Shown: positions 15,581-24,335 of the stretch, in pieces
Layout: the number at the start of each line of letters is the position of its first letter
Numbering within the stretch: the first letter of the stretch is position 1
Assembly (NCBI GenBank): GCA_019636535.1
Contig: JAHBXK010000005.1
Span: 62,001-126,000, forward strand
Origin: Phycisphaeraceae bacterium
GTDB lineage: Bacteria; Planctomycetota; Phycisphaerae; Phycisphaerales; UBA1924
Direction: 5' to 3'
Length of the DNA: 64,000 nt
Made by a program: the position numbers and the translations under genes
The notes under the pieces: model-generated
Told to the model about the DNA's origin: nothing
Databases searched by the model: none
What the model saw: only the letters and a program-made list of their open reading frames with translations

Positions 15581-16489
15581 TTATGAACTCTTGTCACGCG
15601 CCCGCGCCCGCCACAGCGTCACCGCGTCCGGCTCGCGCGGGTAGATCGGGTTCAATTCCGCCGCATCGATCTCCGGCAGGAAACACGACACCTCCGCAAC
15701 GTCCACCGGATCGAAAACCGGCTCGCGCAGCCGAATTCCCGCGCTCTCCGCCGCGTTCTTCAGAGACGCCGGGAAAAAACGATCCGCCAAAATCTCCACC
15801 ACGCCCGCTTCCGCAAGGGCCGGAATTTCTCCAGCACCCAGGACTTCCCCGAATTTCGGCATGTTTGCAGAGGGGGTGTTCCACGTGGAACACCCCCTCC
15901 CTAGGGGATTTGAGAACCAGGCGGTGTCGTCTTTGCTCGCCAAGGCGACCACCCCAAAACCGGTGGTCTCTTGATTCCCCATTTCCAACTCCTTAATCCT
16001 GTTCCGAACCGGCCCGAAATGGGACGGAACTCGGACACACATGCACGGAATTGCCCGGCGGGAATTGATCGCTTCGGCCAGGAATTTCCCGACCGCGCAA
16101 GCGACTCGCGTTCCTGTGTAACCGCCCGGCCCGGCGGAAACGGCGATGCGGTCGATGTCCGTGGCGCGCAAGCCGGGCGTTTCACGCCGGGCCGCGGCGA
16201 GGAGGCGGTCGATCGCGGGCATGAGAAAGTCGTCGCCGGATGCGCGGTGGTGGGGGGCGGCGGTTGAGGAGTGGGGGGGGAGTCGCTCGACGGCCAAAGC
16301 GGCGAGCGAGATCGGCGCGCGCGGGTCGGGGCGGGCGGGGACGCGGACGAGTGCGACGCCAGGGCCGGGGCCCGGGCCGGGCTGGTCGGGCGCGGTGGCG
16401 GCGGACGGGTTGCTGGTTTCGATGGCGAGGACGAGGCGCGAGTCGTCGGCGTCGTCGTCGCGGCGGGGGCCGTGGGCCGTGGAGGGCAT
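15581..16489 (-). CDS. tsaB: tRNA threonylcarbamoyladenosine synthesis protein TsaB
   Basis: TsaB is the scaffold partner of TsaD in making t6A37 on ANN-decoding tRNAs. The 302-residue protein has the N-terminal VLAIETSNPSA, a loop-rich Pro/Gly stretch, the conserved SAGPGGYTGTRVACAVGKFLAE and the C-terminal LNPIYPREPDAVTLW. TsaB is usually about 230 residues. The extra length is a proline-rich N-terminal loop and a non-conserved middle (residues about 170-210) containing GRGCSTWNTPSANMP, encoded by the parS-like palindrome. The strand bias of G over C reverses within this single gene. It is divergent from carB. The start at 16489 is chosen because similarity begins soon after it. Confidence 0.88.
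   Translation of the reverse strand: MPSTAHGPRRDDDADDSRLVLAIETSNPSAATAPDQPGPGPGPGVALVRVPARPDPRAPISLAALAVERLPPHSSTAAPHHRASGDDFLMPAIDRLLAAARRETPGLRATDIDRIAVSAGPGGYTGTRVACAVGKFLAEAINSRRAIPCMCVRVPSHFGPVRNRIKELEMGNQETTGFGVVALASKDDTAWFSNPLGRGCSTWNTPSANMPKFGEVLGAGEIPALAEAGVVEILADRFFPASLKNAAESAGIRLREPVFDPVDVAEVSCFLPEIDAAELNPIYPREPDAVTLWRARARDKSS
15850..16100. other. GC-skew reversal point inside tsaB
   Basis: Left of about 15.85 kb the + strand has far more C than G in genes on both strands. Right of about 16.14 kb it has far more G than C, again on both strands. By line count 15781-15840 has 11 G and 26 C, and 16201-16260 has 32 G and 12 C. The segment between is only weakly biased and less GC-rich. 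A negative-to-positive change along the + strand is the polarity expected at a bidirectional replication origin. Confidence 0.6.
15871..15900. promoter_or_regulatory. parS: parS-like centromere site in a 30-bp perfect palindrome
   Basis: The 30 bases 15871-15900 form a perfect palindrome. The inner 16, TGTTCCACGTGGAACA (15878-15893), fit the consensus parS site bound by chromosomal ParB, and the outer arms are GAGGGGG/CCCCCTC. It lies inside tsaB, encoding the non-conserved peptide CSTWNT, which suggests it is kept for a DNA role. parS sites cluster near chromosomal replication origins, and the GC-skew switch at about 16.0 kb is next to it. No parAB genes are in the window. Confidence 0.82.
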
Positions 16490-16539
16490 GCCAGACCATA
16501 TGAGGACCGCGGGGCGGAGCGCGTTGCGCGGATCGCGGG

Positions 16540-16565
16540 TTGCGGGAGCGGTTGGCACCTATACT
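16540..16565 (+). promoter_or_regulatory. Possible carB promoter
   Basis: A good -10 hexamer TATACT lies at 16560-16565 in the tsaB-carB divergent gap. A TTGCGG at 16540-16545 is only 14 bp away, short for a -35, so the upstream element is uncertain. The distance to the carB ATG is 66 bp. Confidence 0.4.
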
Positions 16566-16631
16566 CGCCGAGTTTGCGCGCCGCCCGTTCGTTCCGACCC
16601 GATCTGATCCGATCACCCCGCCGGGAACTCC

Positions 16632-19600
16632 ATGCCGAAGCGCACCGACATCAAGACGATTCTGATATTGGGTTCCGGGCCGATCGTGATCGGGCAGGGG
16701 TGCGAGTTTGACTATTCGGGGACGCAGGCGTGCAAGGCGCTGCGGGCGGAGGGGTATCGGGTGGTGCTGGTGAACAGCAACCCGGCGACGATCATGACCG
16801 ATCCGGAGTTCAGCGATCGGACTTTCATCGAGCCGATCACGCCGGAGGCGGTTCGGAAGGTGATCGAGGCGCAGAAGGCCGTGGGGGACCCGGTGCACGC
16901 GATATTGCCGACGCTGGGCGGTCAGACAGCGCTGAACTGTGCTTGCGCGCTGTTTGACAACGGGACGCTGGAGGAGTTCGGGGTGGAGATGATCGGCGCG
17001 AACCGGAAGGTGATCCATCGCGCTGAGGATCGGCAGGCTTTCAAGGAGATCGTTGAGGGGCTGGGGCTGAAAATGCCCAAGGCCACGACGGTGAACACGC
17101 TGGAGGAGGGGCGGGCGTTCCTGGAGGAGATCGGCCTGCCGGCGATCATCCGCCCGGCGTTCACGCTGGGGGGCTCCGGCGGCGGGATCGCGTACAACAC
17201 GGAGGAGTTCGACGAGATCGTGCAGCGCGGGCTGCGGATGAGCCCGATCACGCAGGTGCAGATCGACCAGAGCGTGCTGGGGTGGAAGGAGTACGAGCTC
17301 GAGGTCGTTCGGGACAAGAAGGACAACTGCATCATCGTGTGCGGGATCGAGAACATCGACCCGATGGGCGTGCACACGGGGGACTCGATCACGGTTGCGC
17401 CGATCCTGACGCTGACGGACAAGGAATATCAGGCGATGCGCGACGCCGCGATGGCGATCATGCGCGCGGTGGGGGTGGAGACGGGGGGGAGCAACGTGCA
17501 GTTCGCGGTGAACCCGAACCCGAAGCCGGGGCCGGACGGTCGAAAGCCCTTCGAGATGGTGGTGGTGGAGATGAACCCGCGCGTGTCGCGGAGCTCAGCG
17601 CTCGCGTCGAAGGCGACGGGGTTTCCGATCGCGAAGATCGCGGCGAGGCTGGCGGTGGGGTACACGCTGGACGAGTTGCGGAACGACATCACGGGGACGA
17701 CGAGCGCGTGCTTCGAGCCGGCGATCGACTACATCGTGACGAAGATGCCGCGGTGGACGTTCGAGAAGTTTCCGGAGGCGGACGAGACGCTGACGACGCA
17801 GATGAAGTCGGTGGGGGAGGGGATGGCGATCGGTCGGACGTTCTGCGAGAGTCTGCAGAAGGCGATCCGGTCGATGGAGGTGAAGCGGTTCGGGCTGGGG
17901 CTGGATCGGAACGACAAGTGGCTGGCGGCGGTGCGCGCGGTTGAGAGCAAGCAACTGCAACTGGACGCGGACGGGGCGGTGCCTTCGGACACGGGGCTGA
18001 AGACGGCGGACGGGGAGGCGCTGGAGTGGCCGATTCCCGAGGAGAAACTGAGCCGGAAACTGGCGGTGCCGAGCCAGGGACGGCTGTACTACATCCGGTA
18101 CGCGATGAAGATGGGGTGGAGCGACGGGCGGATCTTCGAGTTGTCGAAGATCGATCCGTTCTTCCTGGATCAGTTCCGGCGGCTGGTGGAGTTCGAGGAT
18201 GTGCTGCTTGGGTACAAGCGGCTGGAGGACGTGCCGGGGGAGGTGCTGTTTCGGGCCAAGCAGCTCGGGTACAGCGACCCGCAGTTGGCGAACCTGTATC
18301 TCGGCAAGATCAGCGTGGAGACGATTCTCGCCGTGCGCCGGCATCGGCAGGGGGTGGGGATCGAGCCGGTGTACAAACTGGTGGACACGTGCGCGGCGGA
18401 GTTTGAGGCGGTGACGCCGTACTTCTACTCGACGTATGAAGCGGGCACCGGGCATCAGGCACCGGGCATCGGTTCGAGCCCACGAACGCGGTCTCTGGCG
18501 GCCGCGGATGAGATTCGGATCACGGACAAGCCGAAGGTGATCATCCTCGGCGGGGGGCCGAACCGGATCGGGCAGGGGATCGAGTTTGATTACTGCTGCG
18601 TGCACGCGAGTTTCGCGGCGCGGGAGCTGGGGTTTGAGTCGGTGATGATCAACTCGAACCCGGAGACGGTGAGCACGGACTATGACACGAGCGATCTGCT
18701 GTTCTTCGAGCCGCTGACGCTGGAAGATGTGTTGAACGTGGTGGAGCGGCTGGATGGGAGAAGCGGCAAGGCGGCAGAGCGGCAAAGCGGCAGAGTGGGT
18801 GTGAGTTCCGAGCCCACTGGCGGTTTGGCACCTGGTGACTCCGCGGCTTCATCGGGGCTGGTTCACGGCCTGATCATCCAGTTCGGCGGGCAGACGCCGT
18901 TGAACTTGGGGCACGGGCTGGTGGCGGCGGGGGCGCCGATCATCGGGACGAGCGTGGACTCGATCGACCTTGCCGAGGATCGCGATCGTTTCGACGCCAT
19001 GCTGAACAAGTTGGGGCTGAGCAAGCCGCCGAGCGGGATTGCGCGGTCGCTGGATCAGGCGGTGGAGATCGCCGGGCGGATCGGGTATCCGGTGCTGGTG
19101 CGGCCGAGTTATGTGCTGGGCGGGCGCGGGATGGAGATCTGCTCGGACGAGAAGGCGCTGCGTCACTACATGACAAACGCGGTGGACATCTCGGACCTGG
19201 ACGGCGCGCCGGTGCTGATCGATCGGTTTCTGGATGACGCGACGGAAGTGGACGTGGATGTGGTGGCGGACTTTGGGGGCCAGGAGAGGCACGAAGGCAC
19301 GGAGGCGCGGAGGCACGAAGGGAAGGACTCGGCGGGGACGGCGTTGGTGTGCGGTGTGATGGAGCACATCGAGCAGGCGGGGATTCACTCGGGCGATTCG
19401 GCTTGCACGATCCCGCCGTGGAGTCTGCGGCCGGGGACGGTGGAGCGGATCAAGGGGATCGCGCGTGAGTTGGCGCGCGAGTTGCGCGTGCGCGGGCTGA
19501 TGAACGTGCAGATGGCGATCAAGCAGTCCGGGGAGGCGGGGGTTGAGGACGAGATTTACATTCTGGAGGTGAACCCGCGCGCGAGCCGGACGGTTCCGTT

Positions 19601-20381
19601 TGTGGGGAAGGCCAAGCACGTGCCGTGGGCGCGGATCGCCGCGAAGGTGATGATGGGGAAGAGTCTGGCGGAGTTGGGGGCGCGGGAGGTGCCGGACACG
19701 GGCGCGTACGCGGTGAAGGAGTCTGTCTTCCCGTTCGGCAAGTTCCCCGGCGTGGACGTGGTGCTCGGGCCTGAGATGCGTTCGACGGGCGAGGTGATGG
19801 GGATCGACGCGAGTCTGCCGATCGCGTTTGCCAAGAGCCAGATGGGCGCGTCGGTTCACCTGCCGCTGACGGGGAACGTGTTCATCTCGGTGCGGGAGTC
19901 GGACCGGGGGCGGATCGTGGGGGTTGCGCGGCTGCTGAGTGAATTGGGGTTCGGGCTGTTCACGACGGCGGGGACGGGCGAGCACCTGCGCGCGAACGGG
20001 GTGGAGAGCACGGTGCTGCAGAAGATCGGGGCGGGCGCGCGGCCGAACGTGATCGACCTGATGGCGGACGGGAAGATTCAACTGGTGATCAACACGCCGA
20101 CGAAGACGGGGTGGCAGACGGACGAGGGACGGATCCGCTCGGCGACGGTGCGGCTGGGCGTGCCGATGATCACGACGGCGACGGGTGGGCTGGCGGTAGC
20201 GAAGGCGATCGCCGCGCTCTCGACGGGCGGGTGGGGGGTGAAGGCGATGCAGGACTTCCGGGCGCGGGCGATGACGATCGAGCCGAAGGGCGGTGGGAAC
20301 GGGACGGGGGCGGGGACGGGAGGAGCGGCGGTGGGGGCGGTGACGAAGGCGGGGGCGGTGCCCGCGCGTGGTGTGCGATGA
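16632..20381 (+). CDS. carB: Carbamoyl-phosphate synthase large subunit, with repeat-derived insertions
   Basis: CarB makes carbamoyl phosphate from bicarbonate, ammonia (from CarA) and two ATP, for pyrimidine and arginine synthesis. Both ATP-grasp halves are present: [20 protein letters not shown] at the start and [18 protein letters not shown] at about residue 640, [18 protein letters not shown] and [18 protein letters not shown], then an MGS-like allosteric domain. At 1249 residues it exceeds the usual length of about 1070. Three extra loops at residues about 603-628, 709-740 and 882-903 are encoded by short tandem repeats, and the C-terminus ends in a Gly/Ala tail from about 1218. The catalytic motifs look intact. 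carA is not in the window. The stop overlaps the following GNAT gene's start. Confidence 0.95.
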   Translation: MPKRTDIKTILILGSGPIVIGQGCEFDYSGTQACKALRAEGYRVVLVNSNPATIMTDPEFSDRTFIEPITPEAVRKVIEAQKAVGDPVHAILPTLGGQTALNCACALFDNGTLEEFGVEMIGANRKVIHRAEDRQAFKEIVEGLGLKMPKATTVNTLEEGRAFLEEIGLPAIIRPAFTLGGSGGGIAYNTEEFDEIVQRGLRMSPITQVQIDQSVLGWKEYELEVVRDKKDNCIIVCGIENIDPMGVHTGDSITVAPILTLTDKEYQAMRDAAMAIMRAVGVETGGSNVQFAVNPNPKPGPDGRKPFEMVVVEMNPRVSRSSALASKATGFPIAKIAARLAVGYTLDELRNDITGTTSACFEPAIDYIVTKMPRWTFEKFPEADETLTTQMKSVGEGMAIGRTFCESLQKAIRSMEVKRFGLGLDRNDKWLAAVRAVESKQLQLDADGAVPSDTGLKTADGEALEWPIPEEKLSRKLAVPSQGRLYYIRYAMKMGWSDGRIFELSKIDPFFLDQFRRLVEFEDVLLGYKRLEDVPGEVLFRAKQLGYSDPQLANLYLGKISVETILAVRRHRQGVGIEPVYKLVDTCAAEFEAVTPYFYSTYEAGTGHQAPGIGSSPRTRSLAAADEIRITDKPKVIILGGGPNRIGQGIEFDYCCVHASFAARELGFESVMINSNPETVSTDYDTSDLLFFEPLTLEDVLNVVERLDGRSGKAAERQSGRVGVSSEPTGGLAPGDSAASSGLVHGLIIQFGGQTPLNLGHGLVAAGAPIIGTSVDSIDLAEDRDRFDAMLNKLGLSKPPSGIARSLDQAVEIAGRIGYPVLVRPSYVLGGRGMEICSDEKALRHYMTNAVDISDLDGAPVLIDRFLDDATEVDVDVVADFGGQERHEGTEARRHEGKDSAGTALVCGVMEHIEQAGIHSGDSACTIPPWSLRPGTVERIKGIARELARELRVRGLMNVQMAIKQSGEAGVEDEIYILEVNPRASRTVPFVGKAKHVPWARIAAKVMMGKSLAELGAREVPDTGAYAVKESVFPFGKFPGVDVVLGPEMRSTGEVMGIDASLPIAFAKSQMGASVHLPLTGNVFISVRESDRGRIVGVARLLSELGFGLFTTAGTGEHLRANGVESTVLQKIGAGARPNVIDLMADGKIQLVINTPTKTGWQTDEGRIRSATVRLGVPMITTATGGLAVAKAIAALSTGGWGVKAMQDFRARAMTIEPKGGGNGTGAGTGGAAVGAVTKAGAVPARGVR
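18444..18470 (+). repeat. Tandem 13-mer repeat inside carB
   Basis: GGCACCGGGCATC occurs twice (18444-18456 and 18458-18470), separated by one base. It encodes part of a non-conserved loop between the two CarB halves. Confidence 0.7.
18762..18795 (+). repeat. GCGGCAAAG/GCGGCAGAG repeat inside carB
   Basis: About four degenerate 8-9-bp units of the type GCGGCARAG run in tandem, and encode a basic loop ([13 protein letters not shown]) absent from normal CarB. Confidence 0.65.
19284..19322 (+). repeat. GGCACGAAGGCACGGAG repeat inside carB
   Basis: Units of the form GGCACGAAG/GGCACGGAG encode the loop [16 protein letters not shown]. The 20 bases 19286-19305 recur exactly at 38256-38275, in a non-coding gap, so this is a dispersed element that has invaded a coding sequence in frame. 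Confidence 0.75.
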
Positions 20382-20896
20382 GCTGGGCGGGCGGGGAACG
20401 TGCGGCGGAAGTTGGTGAGGGGGGCGTGACGATCCGGCCGGGACGGGCGGAGGATGTGCCGCGGATCTTGCCGATGGTGCGGGCGCTGACGGACCTGCAT
20501 CAACGGCATGATCCGGAGCGGTTCAGGGTTCGGGCGGACGTGCTGGATCGGTACGCGGCGTGGCTGCCGGTGCGGGCGGCGGACAGCGAGCGGAGCGTGC
20601 TGCTGGTGGCGGAGGCGGAGGGCGGGCTCGTCGGCTTTCTGGTGGGGACGGTTGAGCCGGAGGTGCCGATCTTCTGGGTGCCGGAGTGCGGGTGGATCCA
20701 CGACGTGTGGGTTGAGCCGGGGCACAGGGGGTCGGGGCTTGCCGCTGCGCTGGTGGAGTCGGCGTGTGCGCGGTTCGCGGCGATGGGGCAGAAGCAGGTG
20801 CGTCTGCACACGGGGGCCTTCAACGATCGGGCGCGGGCGTTGTTTACGCAGTGCGGGTTCAGGCCGTGCGTGGTGGAGATGTTAAGGGCACTGTGA
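20378..20896 (+). CDS. GNAT-family N-acetyltransferase
   Basis: This 172-residue protein starts at an ATG that overlaps the carB stop. It has the GNAT fold: [18 protein letters not shown] at the start, the beta-4 strand [20 protein letters not shown] with the acetyl-CoA pyrophosphate-binding Q/RxxGxG/A variant HRGSGLA, and a C-terminal [14 protein letters not shown]. The substrate is unknown. Coupling to carB may be only positional. Confidence 0.85.
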   Translation: MSWAGGERAAEVGEGGVTIRPGRAEDVPRILPMVRALTDLHQRHDPERFRVRADVLDRYAAWLPVRAADSERSVLLVAEAEGGLVGFLVGTVEPEVPIFWVPECGWIHDVWVEPGHRGSGLAAALVESACARFAAMGQKQVRLHTGAFNDRARALFTQCGFRPCVVEMLRAL

Positions 20897-20925
20897 AGAA
20901 CCGGTGGAATCGGTCGGGAGTACCC

Positions 20926-20954
20926 TTGACAACCCTAGAACGATGAAGTAGGTT
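20926..20954 (+). promoter_or_regulatory. Promoter of the 20980 gene
   Basis: TTGACA (20926-20931) and TAGGTT (20949-20954) are 17 bp apart, with a perfect -35. The small gene starts 25 bp downstream, so the leader is very short, with GGAGG before the ATG. Confidence 0.6.
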
Positions 20955-20979
20955 GGGCTTCCACACTGGAGGCTCCATC

Positions 20980-21363
20980 ATGGAAATTCGCGCGATCGGC
21001 GGGATTGTGGCGGCGATCATTGTGTTCGTCGCGATCGGTGTTCGGTTTATGAACAAGGGGGAGCACGGAGATCAGTATCTCGACGTGGCGAGGCAGGTTG
21101 TGCAGAAGAGCCCGGCGTACGGCTGGGACAACGCGTACATGGATCACCTGTGCAAGCAGGCGCACGAGTACGCCTTCAGCCAGTCGTACGACATGGGGAC
21201 GATGAGCCGGCGCGGGCGGGGGAAGAAGGGAACGCTGAACGAGGCGAAGTACTGGCCGCTGTTCTTTGACAGCATGGTGAGGTTTGCGCACGCGGACGGG
21301 CGGGCGAACTTCGTGCCGTCGATCGAGAAACTGCGGAAGGACTTTCAGGAAGGCAAGTTGTGA
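20980..21363 (+). CDS. Small membrane-anchored protein of unknown function
   Basis: This 127-residue protein begins at the ATG at 20980, preceded by GGAGG. An N-terminal membrane helix (IGGIVAAIIVFVAIGVRF) is followed by a charged, aromatic-rich soluble region (YGWDNAYMDHLCKQAHEYAF) with a basic RRGRGKKG turn. I recognise no domain. A strong predicted promoter just upstream suggests it is transcribed by itself rather than with the GNAT gene. Confidence 0.7.
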   Translation: MEIRAIGGIVAAIIVFVAIGVRFMNKGEHGDQYLDVARQVVQKSPAYGWDNAYMDHLCKQAHEYAFSQSYDMGTMSRRGRGKKGTLNEAKYWPLFFDSMVRFAHADGRANFVPSIEKLRKDFQEGKL

Positions 21364-21420
21364 TGTGCTTCGGGCGGCGCGGGAGTTGAGAGGCGGCCGC
21401 GCAGCGCGTCCGTCCGCATC

Positions 21421-22590
21421 TCAATCGGCCAGTTGCGAGGCGGTGAACTTCTTGCCGGTGGTTTCGCGTTCCCAGGTCCAGGCGGGGCCGTGCTTGGATT
21501 CGTAGAAGGCCCAGAGTTCGAACCAGTATGAGCGGAAGGCCTGATCGCCGAAGGGGGCGAAGTGGGCGTGGACGCGCTTCATGATGCGTGCGGCGCTGCC
21601 GGTGAAGCCGAGGACGGCCTTGCCGTGGCGGACGCTCTCGGAGTCGAGGGGGAGGTGGGCGTATCGGCCGAGGAGTTGGAGGACGTTGGCGGCGGCGTAG
21701 GGGCCGATGCCGGGGAGGGTGAGGAGCGCTTCGCGGAGGTCGTCGTCGGAGAGGCAGGCGGGTGACTCCCAGTCGGGGAGGGCCAGGTGGATGTCGGCGA
21801 GGGGCCTGCTTGTGCGGAGGCGGGCGCGGGTGGCGGCGAAGAGGCGGGCGAGTTCGACGATGCGGGCATCGCGGTAGCCGACTCGGCAGCGTGCGCGGAG
21901 GGTGATCGGCTTGGCGCGGGCGAGTCGCTCGGGCGTGGGGAAGGCGCGGAGGCCGGAGGGGGAGCGCTCGCCGAGGACTTCGCAGAGGCGCCGGTTCATG
22001 ACGATGGTGCTGGGCCAGGCGACGTTGCAACTGGTGACGGTCTTGACGACGTCTTCGAAGATGGTGGGGGAGCGCATGAGCCTGCCGCGGCCGGACCGTT
22101 TCCAGCGCGGGTCGAGTTTGTGGAAGGCGCGGAGGTGTGCGGCGGGCTCATCGAGGCGGAGCGTGCGCGAGAGCATGCGTTCGACGATGGCGGCTTCGGG
22201 TTTGGTGAGGGCGCGGTCGGCCTGGACGCGGAGTGGTGAGCCGGGCTTGGGTGCGCGTGAGGACGATCGCGCGGCGGGGGGCGGTTGATCGACAAGAACC
22301 GTGACGGCGCCGCGAATGGGTGTGCGCGACCGACCGCCGCGTTGGGCGCTTGAGGTATGCGAATCGAGGCCGGGCCCCGAACGCACCGACCGCTCAGAGC
22401 CGCGGTCGGTGGCGCGGAGCAACATCAAGTCGCGAATGACGTGCGGATCGGGTGCGCGGAGGTCGAGGGTGGTGCGGAAGAGAGCGCGTGCGGGGTCCCA
22501 GTGGTTTGGTGCGAGGAGGAAGTAGCCGTAGGAGCAGGCGTCGCGGCGGAGGAGGTAGTCGGCGGGGGGTTGGATCAGGATCGTGGGCAT
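21421..22590 (-). CDS. HhH-GPD DNA glycosylase (AlkA/OGG-like)
   Basis: This 389-residue protein probably removes damaged bases from DNA. The helix-hairpin-helix LPGIGPYAAANVLQLLGRY, followed by the catalytic-Asp loop LPLDSESVR, is the signature of the HhH-GPD superfamily. The upstream helices FEDVVKTVTSCNVAWPSTIVMNR, quoted only in part here as VVKTVTSCNVAW, match the OGG/AlkA core. The N-terminal region contains a low-complexity insertion at about residues 65-115. The start at 22590 lies 7 bp after the stop of the upstream membrane protein gene, so they may be co-transcribed. Substrate (8-oxoG or alkylated base) is not decided. Confidence 0.82.
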   Translation of the reverse strand: MPTILIQPPADYLLRRDACSYGYFLLAPNHWDPARALFRTTLDLRAPDPHVIRDLMLLRATDRGSERSVRSGPGLDSHTSSAQRGGRSRTPIRGAVTVLVDQPPPAARSSSRAPKPGSPLRVQADRALTKPEAAIVERMLSRTLRLDEPAAHLRAFHKLDPRWKRSGRGRLMRSPTIFEDVVKTVTSCNVAWPSTIVMNRRLCEVLGERSPSGLRAFPTPERLARAKPITLRARCRVGYRDARIVELARLFAATRARLRTSRPLADIHLALPDWESPACLSDDDLREALLTLPGIGPYAAANVLQLLGRYAHLPLDSESVRHGKAVLGFTGSAARIMKRVHAHFAPFGDQAFRSYWFELWAFYESKHGPAWTWERETTGKKFTASQLAD

Positions 22591-22597
22591 GGTGGGA

Positions 22598-23407
22598 CTA
22601 CGGAGTGTCGAGTTGCGGCCCCGGCGAGCGCGTCCGGAGCAAGAGGGGAACCAGCAGCATGGAGATGAGACTGAGGAAGAGGGCGAAGGAGAGACCGAGC
22701 CACAGGTCGTCGCGGCGCTCGGCGTCGTAGAGCACGGGCAGGGGGGGCGGTTTCTTTCCGCCGGCGGCGACGGCCTCAACGACCCCGGCGGGGTAGCCGC
22801 GGGGTTGCATGTCGTCGGCGATGCACCGGAGAATGGCCTGCGCGGTCGCGTCGTCCAGAAGGCGACGTTCGATTCGCAGGTGCTCGTTCACATGGGCGGG
22901 GAACTTCTGGACCTTCGGCCACTCCGAGACGATGGTGGAGATCTGCCCGTTCGAGATGGACATTCGGGCCGAAGTCAACTCCACCTCGACGGCGATGTCC
23001 GGCCCTGCCTTGGCGATGGCTTCGTCCGAGGGCTTGTTCAGGTCCGGGTGGTAGGACCGATGGGTTGGGTCTCTGCGTCGTCCGCTCGGCCGCTGGGGGA
23101 TGGCGCGGAGGACGCGAACTTCGGTGCTGAAGGCCGAGATGGGGGAGTTGAAGGGCAGATTGGGGATCTTGTCCGGGGGCACGTCGATCACCCTGGCTGC
23201 GCCGTCTTCAACGTGGACGACCGGGCGGTAGTACTGCACCGGGAACCACTGGAGGGGCGGGGTGAAGGCCAGCGCCAACGTGCCGATCAGGAGGAGGGCG
23301 AAGAGCGTGGTCGTTGCCGCGAGAAGCACGCCCGCGCCCAGCGTCCAACGCCGCTCGCGCACGCGGGCGTGTTCGAGGGATCGTGCTTGGTTGCGTGGAT
23401 CGAGCAT
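22598..23407 (-). CDS. Membrane protein with a central extracytoplasmic region
   Basis: This 269-residue protein has a membrane helix near residues 25-50 (LLAATTTLFALLLIGTLALA) and a second near the C-terminus (LGLSFALFLSLISMLLVPLL), with about 170 residues between that should lie outside the cytoplasm. No known domain is seen. It lies 7 bp upstream of the DNA glycosylase gene on the same strand, so they may be co-transcribed, but a shared role is not apparent. Confidence 0.65.
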   Translation of the reverse strand: MLDPRNQARSLEHARVRERRWTLGAGVLLAATTTLFALLLIGTLALAFTPPLQWFPVQYYRPVVHVEDGAARVIDVPPDKIPNLPFNSPISAFSTEVRVLRAIPQRPSGRRRDPTHRSYHPDLNKPSDEAIAKAGPDIAVEVELTSARMSISNGQISTIVSEWPKVQKFPAHVNEHLRIERRLLDDATAQAILRCIADDMQPRGYPAGVVEAVAAGGKKPPPLPVLYDAERRDDLWLGLSFALFLSLISMLLVPLLLRTRSPGPQLDTP

Positions 23408-23453
23408 CGTGCCTGTCGGACGCCGGCGGCGGTGTGTGCGCGGCCGGGCTCAT

Positions 23454-24284
23454 TTAAGCCGTGATCGCGCGGCCGACGGGGAAGAGGAAGCTGGCGAGGT
23501 TGACGCAGAGGCGGTCGCTGAGCCGGGCGAATTCCTCGTAGACGACGCGGGCGTCGTCGATGGCGCGGGCCGGGTCGGTGCTCGCGAGGGCGATCTGCGG
23601 GTCACCGCTGTTCAGGAACGATTCGATCGTGGGCAGGTCGCACTCGAAGTGGTATTGGAAGGCGTAGGTGCGGAGGCCGATGCGGAAGGACTGGACCTTG
23701 CACTTGTCGCTGAACTGGAGCGCGGTGGCGCCGGGCGGGAGTTTCTTGATCTCCTGGCCGTGGGCGTGGAACTGCTGCATGGACCAGGGGATGCCGGCGA
23801 GGATGATGTCGGTGTTGGCGGGGGGCGTCTGGTGGACGGGGGCCATGCCCCACTCGGCGGTGGGTTGGCCGGCGGGGTTGGTCATGGGTCCGACCTCGCC
23901 GCCGAGGGCGGTGGCGATGAGTTGGGCGCCGAGGCAGACGCCGACGAGTGGGAGGTTGCGGCGGTGGGCCTCGGCGATGAACTCGATCTCGCGGGCCATC
24001 CACGGGACGGAGGCGGGGTCGTCGGTGACGTTCATGGGCCCGCCGAGGACGATGAGGCCCTCGACGTCGTCGAAGTCGGTGGGGATGCCGCGTGCCTCGG
24101 GGTTGTGGGCGATGAAGCGCGGGGCGTGGCGTGTGCCGTTGACCTGGGCGTGCGCGTGGGCGGTCGCGGCGGGGGGCGAGAGGTCGAGGCGGCGGACGTC
24201 GAGTTGCTTGGCGTGGTCGCGGAGGGTGAGGGCGATTCGGCCGGGGCCTTCGGTGGGGGTGTGCTGGAAGATGAGGATGGGCAT
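23454..24284 (-). CDS. Class I glutamine amidotransferase-like protein
   Basis: This 276-residue protein has the class I GATase triad: Cys in PLVGVCLGAQLIATALGG, and His and Glu in YAFQYHFECDLPTIE. GLIVLGGPMNVTDD gives the usual oxyanion-strand GGP. Stand-alone members of this group resemble GMP synthase amidotransferase domains but act on other substrates, such as gamma-glutamyl compounds. The nucleophile and partners are intact, so activity is likely. It is followed on the same strand by the membrane protein after 46 bp. Confidence 0.85.
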   Translation of the reverse strand: MPILIFQHTPTEGPGRIALTLRDHAKQLDVRRLDLSPPAATAHAHAQVNGTRHAPRFIAHNPEARGIPTDFDDVEGLIVLGGPMNVTDDPASVPWMAREIEFIAEAHRRNLPLVGVCLGAQLIATALGGEVGPMTNPAGQPTAEWGMAPVHQTPPANTDIILAGIPWSMQQFHAHGQEIKKLPPGATALQFSDKCKVQSFRIGLRTYAFQYHFECDLPTIESFLNSGDPQIALASTDPARAIDDARVVYEEFARLSDRLCVNLASFLFPVGRAITA

Positions 24285-24335
24285 ATGGGGGGAAGGGTAG
24301 AAGTGCCGGCGCGGCAGTGGGGCGCGAACGAGGCG

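Noticed and set aside
18471-18482. GGTTCGAGCCC as a tRNA T-arm
   Set aside because: It lies within carB in frame, and no acceptor, D-arm or anticodon stem surrounds it.
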